In this document: positions 62,201 to 64,000 of the stretch, piece by piece
Numbering within the stretch: the first letter of the stretch is position 1
Layout: each line of letters starts with the position of its first letter
Source of the DNA: Larus michahellis
Lineage: Eukaryota > Chordata > Aves > Charadriiformes > Laridae
Assembly: GCF_964199755.1 (NCBI RefSeq)
Contig: NC_133900.1
Span: forward strand, 78,662,727 to 78,726,726
Direction of reading: 5' to 3'
DNA: 64,000 bases
Notes under the pieces: model-generated
What the model was told of the DNA's origin: nothing
The model's input: the letters and a program-made list of their open reading frames with translations, nothing else
Databases searched by the model: none
Position numbers and translations under genes: made by a program

Positions 62201-62281
62201 GACAACAACAGTATTTCTGTAAAGCAGAGATGTAAAAGAAAAATAGAAACTACTGAAGTGATACAGTCTTACGCTAAAGAG
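29139..62281 (+). CDS. PCM1: PCM1, pericentriolar material 1 protein; 30 coding exons, C-terminal end outside window
   Basis: PCM1 is the large self-assembling scaffold of centriolar satellites. It brings centrin, pericentrin, CEP290, BBS4 and other cargo to the centrosome along microtubules and supports ciliogenesis. Thirty GT-AG exons join without any frame break into 1752 codons; bird and human proteins are about 1900-2020 residues, so roughly 150-270 residues lie beyond 62281. The start (29139) gives [18 protein letters not shown], as in other vertebrates. Order: Ser-rich N-terminus; coiled coils at about 218-262, 307-355, 440-460, 533-560, 690-720, 771-810, 860-905 and 1025-1060; acidic linkers; Pro-rich block at 1130-1170; Lys-rich 1315-1350; conserved C-terminal (PCM1_C) helical region from about 1410. 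Two further phase-matched exons (33767-33955, 57140-57196) may be alternatively spliced. Introns carry several CR1 copies. Confidence 0.97.
29861..30106 (+). CDS. PCM1: PCM1 exon 3, residues 33-114
   Basis: 246 bases, phase 0 to 0, acceptor TTCCCCTTAAG, donor CAG|GTTTGT. Contains [13 protein letters not shown] and [20 protein letters not shown], a basic Ser/Thr-Pro region with likely phosphorylation sites, then [20 protein letters not shown]. Confidence 0.97.
31261..31533 (+). CDS. PCM1: PCM1 exon 4, residues 115-205
   Basis: 273 bases, phase 0 to 0. Encodes [40 protein letters not shown] and the [10 protein letters not shown] block; donor CAG|GTATTT. Confidence 0.97.
32087..32257 (+). CDS. 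PCM1: PCM1 exon 5, residues 206-262 (first coiled coil)
   Basis: 171 bases, phase 0 to 0. Encodes [18 protein letters not shown] and the heptad-rich [20 protein letters not shown]; donor CTT|GTAAGT. Confidence 0.97.
32437..32553 (+). CDS. PCM1: PCM1 exon 6, residues 263-301 (acidic)
   Basis: 117 bases, phase 0 to 0. Encodes [20 protein letters not shown] and a Ser-rich tail ending SEASDTT; donor ACG|GTAAGC. Phase 0 on both sides means it can be skipped without a frameshift. Confidence 0.95.
33767..33955 (+). CDS. PCM1: Candidate PCM1 cassette exon, 63 codons
   Basis: 189 bases, open throughout, phase 0 on both sides, so it fits exactly between exons 6 and 7. Reads [20 protein letters not shown] and continues with a Ser/Asp/Lys-rich linker to GLTSK. 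Donor AAAG|GTACAC is good. The acceptor (TATTTAATAAAG) is weak, with a poor pyrimidine tract; a start at 33770 after GGAG is equally in phase. The composition resembles PCM1 linkers. I do not recall it in the standard vertebrate protein, so it would be an alternative exon or a chance ORF. Confidence 0.5.
35950..36127 (+). CDS. PCM1: PCM1 exon 7, residues 302-361 (coiled coil)
   Basis: 178 bases, phase 0 to 1. Encodes [20 protein letters not shown] and the Gln/Ala-rich [20 protein letters not shown]; donor TCTG|GTATGT. Confidence 0.97.
38447..38556 (+). CDS. PCM1: PCM1 exon 8, residues 361-397
   Basis: 110 bases, phase 1 to 0. Encodes [19 protein letters not shown] sequence (here [19 protein letters not shown]) and [13 protein letters not shown]; acceptor CATGCCCAG, donor CAG|GTCAGT. 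Confidence 0.96.
39008..39224 (+). CDS. PCM1: PCM1 exon 9, residues 398-470
   Basis: 217 bases, phase 0 to 1. Encodes [20 protein letters not shown] and the coiled coil [20 protein letters not shown] ahead of [11 protein letters not shown]; donor TCCT|GTAAGT. Confidence 0.96.
40440..40638 (+). CDS. PCM1: PCM1 exon 10, residues 470-536
   Basis: 199 bases, phase 1 to 2. Encodes [20 protein letters not shown], then [21 protein letters not shown] second in-frame acceptor lies 15 bases in (CTTCAG at 40454), which would remove five residues. Donor TTCA|GTAAAA. Confidence 0.95.
40738..40806. repeat. AT-rich palindromic/direct repeat block
   Basis: TTTAGTATTATATTACTA occurs twice, separated by ATATAGTAATACTATAATAC, which contains its near inverse complement. 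The transcript could fold into alternative hairpins. Confidence 0.8.
40974..41150 (+). CDS. PCM1: PCM1 exon 11, residues 536-595
   Basis: 177 bases, phase 2 to 2. Encodes [40 protein letters not shown] and an acidic tail. Donor TTAG|GTTGTC is weak for a constitutive exon. Confidence 0.95.
41882..42039 (+). CDS. PCM1: PCM1 exon 12, residues 595-648
   Basis: 158 bases, phase 2 to 1. Asn/Ser-rich linker: [20 protein letters not shown] and [20 protein letters not shown]; acceptor TTTTACCCTAG, donor CTAG|GTATGT. Confidence 0.95.
42255..42469 (+). CDS. PCM1: PCM1 exon 13, residues 648-719
   Basis: 215 bases, phase 1 to 0. Acidic [20 protein letters not shown], then the coiled coil [20 protein letters not shown] and NLAAMVQ; donor CAG|GTATTT. 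Confidence 0.97.
42470..43815. other. PCM1 intron 13, part before the CR1
   Basis: AT-rich unique sequence. The minus-strand ORF at 43288-43560 has no family motif and is treated as chance. Confidence 0.55.
43816..45880 (-). mobile_element. Large CR1 LINE (about 2.06 kb, 5'-truncated), antisense in PCM1 intron 13
   Basis: The longest CR1 copy here. Its 3' end is at 43816 (plus-strand CAGAATCACAGAATC, TCATGGTTGGAAAGGACC). It carries the end of the endonuclease region, most of the reverse transcriptase and the 3' UTR, but lacks the 5' part of ORF2 and all of ORF1. Being antisense, it does not interrupt PCM1 coding sequence. Confidence 0.96.
43895..45870 (-). pseudogene. CR1 ORF2 remnant (endonuclease end + reverse transcriptase)
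   Basis: Two open blocks on the minus strand. 45870-45370 covers the last endonuclease motif ([10 protein letters not shown]) and linker. 45004-43895 (369 codons) covers RT from [11 protein letters not shown] through [15 protein letters not shown] and the catalytic FADD box to the C-terminal [11 protein letters not shown] region. Between them (about 45005-45369) the frame is broken, removing the first RT blocks. With the 5' truncation it cannot be a working element, although the open RT block suggests it is younger than the other copies here. Confidence 0.9.
46146..46300 (+). CDS. PCM1: PCM1 exon 14, residues 720-771
   Basis: 155 bases, phase 0 to 2. Encodes [20 protein letters not shown] and a Lys/Gln-rich end ([14 protein letters not shown]). 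It follows the 3.7-kb intron that holds the large CR1; donor CAAG|GTATGC. Confidence 0.96.
46382..46511 (+). CDS. PCM1: PCM1 exon 15, residues 771-814 (coiled coil)
   Basis: 130 bases, phase 2 to 0. Strong coiled coil [20 protein letters not shown] and [16 protein letters not shown]; donor CAA|GTACGT. Confidence 0.97.
47190..47324 (+). CDS. PCM1: PCM1 exon 16, residues 815-859
   Basis: 135 bases, phase 0 to 0. Ser/Pro/Thr linker [20 protein letters not shown] to [10 protein letters not shown]; it can be skipped in frame. Acceptor TCTCTTCCAG, donor GAG|GTATTT. Confidence 0.95.
48490..48538 (-). mobile_element. CR1 terminal stub (about 49 bp), antisense
   Basis: CATAGAATCATAGAATTGCC, then TAGGTTGGAAGGGACCTTTC: only the extreme CR1 3' end, as expected from severe 5' truncation at insertion. 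Confidence 0.85.
48837..49027 (+). CDS. PCM1: PCM1 exon 17, residues 860-923 (coiled coil)
   Basis: 191 bases, phase 0 to 2. Encodes [20 protein letters not shown] and [20 protein letters not shown]; ends QQSRTEK across the junction, donor AAAA|GTAAGA. Confidence 0.97.
49604..49801 (+). CDS. PCM1: PCM1 exon 18, residues 923-989 (acidic)
   Basis: 198 bases, phase 2 to 2. Encodes [40 protein letters not shown] and [17 protein letters not shown]; it can be skipped in frame. Donor ACAG|GTTAGT. Confidence 0.96.
50763..50985 (+). CDS. PCM1: PCM1 exon 19, residues 989-1063
   Basis: 223 bases, phase 2 to 0. Encodes [40 protein letters not shown] and [14 protein letters not shown]; one of the most conserved PCM1 blocks. 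Donor CAG|GTAGAT. Confidence 0.97.
51099..51244 (+). CDS. PCM1: PCM1 exon 20, residues 1064-1112
   Basis: 146 bases, phase 0 to 2. Encodes [20 protein letters not shown] and [18 protein letters not shown]; donor AAAG|GTTTGT. Confidence 0.97.
51245..52205. other. PCM1 intron 20; nothing recognised
   Basis: About 960 bases, AT-rich, with a C-rich run (CCCCCCCCACCCC) at about 52164-52177 just before the exon 21 acceptor. No repeat or exon seen. Confidence 0.6.
52206..52399 (+). CDS. PCM1: PCM1 exon 21, residues 1112-1177 (Pro-rich)
   Basis: 194 bases, phase 2 to 1. Encodes [20 protein letters not shown] and [18 protein letters not shown]. The acceptor TTTCGAAG is unusual. The donor CCAG|GTGAGT is strong and lies only about 14 bases before an inserted CR1. 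Confidence 0.96.
52414..52584 (+). mobile_element. CR1 3' tail, sense, immediately after exon 21 donor
   Basis: AGGTTGCCCAGAGAGGTGG to AACAATTCTGTGATTCTAT. It starts about 14 bases after the exon 21 splice donor at 52400. Confidence 0.93.
52611..52705 (+). mobile_element. Second CR1 3' tail, sense (95 bp)
   Basis: AACCTGATCTAGTGGGAGGT to ACCATTCTGTGATTA: a shorter copy of the same 3' end, 26 bases after the first. It is either a separate insertion or a partial duplication. Confidence 0.9.
52706..53380. other. PCM1 intron 21 remainder
   Basis: AT-rich unique sequence; nothing recognised. Confidence 0.6.
53381..53561 (+). CDS. PCM1: PCM1 exon 22, residues 1177-1237
   Basis: 181 bases, phase 1 to 2. 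Encodes [20 protein letters not shown], a poly-Gln/His stretch, and [18 protein letters not shown]. It is flanked by CR1 copies in opposite orientation. Confidence 0.96.
53879..54730 (-). mobile_element. CR1 LINE 3' fragment (about 850 bp), antisense, PCM1 intron 22
   Basis: Plus strand begins GGAATCATATAATAGTTTGG and runs through the 3' UTR into the RT C-terminus (conceptual minus-strand [20 protein letters not shown]). 5'-truncated near 54730; frames are broken. Confidence 0.95.
55087..55445 (+). CDS. PCM1: PCM1 exon 23, residues 1237-1357
   Basis: 359 bases, phase 2 to 1, the longest coding exon here. Encodes [20 protein letters not shown] and [19 protein letters not shown], ending in a Lys/Ser-rich segment; donor ACTG|GTAGGT. 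Confidence 0.97.
55969..56156 (-). mobile_element. CR1 3' fragment (about 190 bp), antisense, just before exon 24 acceptor
   Basis: AGAATCACAGAATGTGTTGG to GTAAAGAACACTTCTTCCTT. Its truncated 5' end lies about 20 bases from the exon 24 start, in the pyrimidine tract. A long T-rich run precedes it and ends TTTTTTTTTAG. Confidence 0.93.
56176..56334 (+). CDS. PCM1: PCM1 exon 24, residues 1357-1410
   Basis: 159 bases, phase 1 to 1. Encodes [20 protein letters not shown] and [20 protein letters not shown]. The acceptor CCCTCCCATTAG lies about 20 bases after the end of an antisense CR1; donor TCAG|GTATTC. Confidence 0.96.
56335..58404. other. PCM1 intron 24 around the candidate 57-nt exon
   Basis: About 2 kb of AT-rich intron. 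Apart from the cassette exon candidate, I see only a short T-rich run (57238-57246). Confidence 0.6.
57140..57196 (+). CDS. PCM1: Candidate PCM1 cassette exon, 19 codons
   Basis: 57 bases between a strong acceptor (CCCCACTTTCCTACAG) and donor CCAG|GTAATG, phase 1 on both sides, exactly matching exons 24 and 25. It would insert [19 protein letters not shown] between STEMSS and ETGSD. Splice signals, phase and open frame all fit. I believe similar isoforms exist in mammals, but this is from memory. Confidence 0.72.
58405..58577 (+). CDS. PCM1: PCM1 exon 25, residues 1410-1467 (PCM1_C region)
   Basis: 173 bases, phase 1 to 0. Encodes [20 protein letters not shown] and [20 protein letters not shown], part of the highly conserved C-terminal helical domain; donor CAG|GTACGC. 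Confidence 0.97.
58662..58790 (+). CDS. PCM1: PCM1 exon 26, residues 1468-1510
   Basis: 129 bases, phase 0 to 0. Encodes [16 protein letters not shown] and [18 protein letters not shown]; only 84 bases after exon 25. Donor GAT|GTAAGT. Confidence 0.96.
59366..59486 (+). CDS. PCM1: PCM1 exon 27, residues 1511-1551
   Basis: 121 bases, phase 0 to 1. Encodes [20 protein letters not shown] and [12 protein letters not shown]; donor CTTG|GTAAGA. Confidence 0.96.
59804..59941 (+). CDS. PCM1: PCM1 exon 28, residues 1551-1597
   Basis: 138 bases, phase 1 to 1. Encodes [20 protein letters not shown] and a less conserved Ser/Ala-rich end; it can be skipped in frame. Donor GAAG|GTATGC. Confidence 0.96.
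60188..60321 (+). CDS. PCM1: PCM1 exon 29, residues 1597-1641
   Basis: 134 bases, phase 1 to 0. Encodes [20 protein letters not shown], then [20 protein letters not shown] and IPFLK. The acceptor CTTTTAATGAG is weak; donor AAG|GTAAGA. Confidence 0.95.
61414..61548 (+). CDS. PCM1: PCM1 exon 30, residues 1642-1686
   Basis: 135 bases, phase 0 to 0. Encodes [40 protein letters not shown]; nearly invariant among vertebrates. Donor CAG|GTCAGT. Confidence 0.97.
62084..62281 (+). CDS. PCM1: PCM1 exon 31, residues 1687-1752 (last in window)
   Basis: 198 bases, phase 0 to 0. Encodes [40 protein letters not shown] and VIQSYAKE; donor GAG|GTTTGT. The next exon should start with AKRILE and was not found before 64000. 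Confidence 0.97.
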
Positions 62282-62586
62282 GTTTGTTGTATTATATTTC
62301 TGAAAAATGTAGCTTTTCTGAGTTTCCTAAATATCTGTATTCCCTAAATGACTTTGATTACCTTAGCTCATATGTTGTATATGTGTTCTTTTACAAATTA
62401 GGGCTGTGTAATCGCAGTATTGCTAAGTTTTTCTTAGTAAGGGACATGTCCTATATTGTAGATCAGTGTCTGTTATACATGAGTCTCTGTTGTTCGTACT
62501 TCAGAGGAAATTAGTGATTGTATGTGCACGTAGGAAAGAATAGTCAAGTGTTGAATTAGTATTAATGTCTGGGGCCTTTGAGTAGT

Positions 62587-63150
62587 TGTGGTGGTTTAAC
62601 CCCAGTAGGCAGTTAAGCACCACACAGCTGCTCGCTCACTCCCTGTCGGTGGGATGGGAGGGAGAATTGGAAGAGTAAAAGTGAGAGGACTCGTGGGTTG
62701 AGATAAAGACAGTTTAAGAGATAAAGCAAAAGCTGCGTGCACAAGCAAAGCAAAATAAGGAATTCATTCACTGTTTCCCACGGGCAGGCAGGTGTTCAGC
62801 CATCTCCAGGAAAGCAGGGCTCCATCACACATAATGGTTACTTGGGAAGACAAACGCCGTATCTCTGAATGTTTCCCCTTCCTTCTTCCTCCCTCAGCTT
62901 TTATCGCAGAGCATGATGTCACATGGCATGGAATATCCCTTTGGTCAGTTGGGGTCAGCTGTCCCGGCTGTGTCCCTTCCCAGATTCTTGTGTCCCCCCA
63001 GCCCACTCACTGGTGGGGCAGTGTGAGGAGCAGAAAAGGCCTTGACTCCGTGTAAACGCTGCTCAGCAGGAGCTATAACATCCTGGTGTTATCAACACTG
63101 TTTTCAGTGCCCTGTACCAGTTAGTATGAAGAAAATTAACTCTATCATCT
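62587..63150 (+). mobile_element. Solo LTR of an avian ERVL-type endogenous retrovirus, in PCM1 intron 31
   Basis: Starts TGTGGTGGTTTAACCCCAG, contains CACCACACAGCTGCTCGCTC and GGTGTTATCAACACTGTTTT, and ends ATGAAGAAAATTAACTCTAT C. This matches from memory the common neoavian ERVL LTR. The last bases (normally continuing to a CA end) are missing, and no target-site duplication was seen. No internal viral genes are present. Sense to PCM1. Confidence 0.82.
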
Positions 63151-64000
63151 GAGCTAAATATTTTGACATATGGGGGTTCTAGTTGGCTTGTTGGCATATG
63201 GAGAAAATAGCACTTTCTAGACTTGAAGTGTAAAATATATATAAACTTTTCAGAAATATTTGAGACTGTATTCTGCTCTAACGAAGCAAGTTTGAGTTGG
63301 TTTTCGCATCATTTACATTATTAGAGATATTGCATCACCATTTTTAATTTTAGTATTGCAGTTTTTAGGAACATAGCTTTTTTAGATACAAACACTAAAC
63401 CAGATCATGTTCATATACTTAAATGGGTCAGGGATCTACCTCAGTGTTTCTTCTTGCTAATACAGTTATGACTTCAGTGTCCTTTCAGCTTTCTTTTAGA
63501 AGCACAAATACCAAAGCAAACCTCAACTCATTTAAAAATAACAATGAAAGACACTTTGTGAATCTGTCATAAACTGTAAAGTCCCTTAAGTAGTTGTAAG
63601 CATATACTTTCAAGATAGCTCAGCTCAGCTTAGATCTACCAGCGCCGTGGTTAGCATGTGAGAGAGACTGTGGAGTGCCTTGTAAAGAGGCTGGAGAAAC
63701 ACTCTGAATCCAGAAGGATTTGGACATGACTTCCTATTTTATCTGAAGTTACTCATTGGGCCTTTGTTACATAAAGGATCGGCTTATGCCGGCTATGAGA
63801 ATGCGTGGACCCAACTTAGATCTGGCATTTCTTGTGCTCTTCTGGAAGACCGAGAATTAGGGCTAAGGACAATGTTTGCCTTGTTGCTGTGGCAGCAGTT
63901 CAGATTCAACAGAGCCAGAACTGGCAGGTCCTGGTTGCCTTGGACAGACCCACGCAATTATCTCTATGTGGTCTTCTCACAGCTTTCAGGTCTGGGATCC
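63151..64000. other. PCM1 intron 31, right edge of window
   Basis: AT-rich to about 63600, then somewhat GC-richer sequence. The last 380 bases do not encode PCM1, and I recognise no repeat in them. Confidence 0.5.

Noticed and set aside
63600..64000. Possible next PCM1 exon near the right edge
   Set aside because: The next exon should encode AKRILE and an acidic stretch; no such sequence is present in any frame.

Overview
This window is vertebrate nuclear DNA, almost certainly from a bird. Introns are AT-rich, genes are split by GT-AG introns, one sharp CpG island marks a promoter, and the dominant repeat is the avian CR1 LINE in many 5'-truncated copies on both strands. A solo LTR of the avian ERVL type near 62.6-63.15 kb (recognised from memory of its opening GTGGTGGTTTAACCCC and its ATTAACTCTATC tail) suggests a non-galliform bird. 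No bacterial features, CRISPR array or operon are present.

Two genes lie head to head. On the minus strand, the first four coding exons of FGL1 (fibrinogen-like 1 / hepassocin) run from 11748 down to 955: signal peptide, coiled coil, and the first part of the fibrinogen C-terminal domain. The remaining FGL1 exons lie below position 1. On the plus strand, PCM1 (pericentriolar material 1, the scaffold of centriolar satellites) starts in a CpG island at about 24.4-25.4 kb. A non-coding first exon ends at 24774 and the start codon is at 29139. Thirty coding exons run to 62281, and phase is kept across every junction; together they encode 1752 codons. The C-terminal exons lie past the right edge. 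FGL1 and PCM1 are divergent neighbours in mammals too, so the order supports both calls.

Layout: 1-11.76 kb FGL1; 11.76-24.4 kb intergenic DNA with three CR1 copies, short tandem duplications and very old SINE/LINE-like remnants; 24.4-25.4 kb CpG-island promoter with candidate ZNF143/THAP11, NRF1, RFX and YY1 sites; 25.4-64 kb PCM1 with CR1 copies in five introns and an LTR in the last visible intron.

No wholly new multi-gene system was found. The interesting material concerns PCM1 regulation and splicing. It includes two phase-matched candidate cassette exons (33767-33955 and 57140-57196), paired 3' splice sites that would change the upstream ORF or add five residues, and CR1 copies within about 20 bases of a 5' and a 3' splice site. 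An inverted pair of CR1 copies also flanks one exon. All calls come from reading the sequence and recalled family knowledge; no search or alignment was run.
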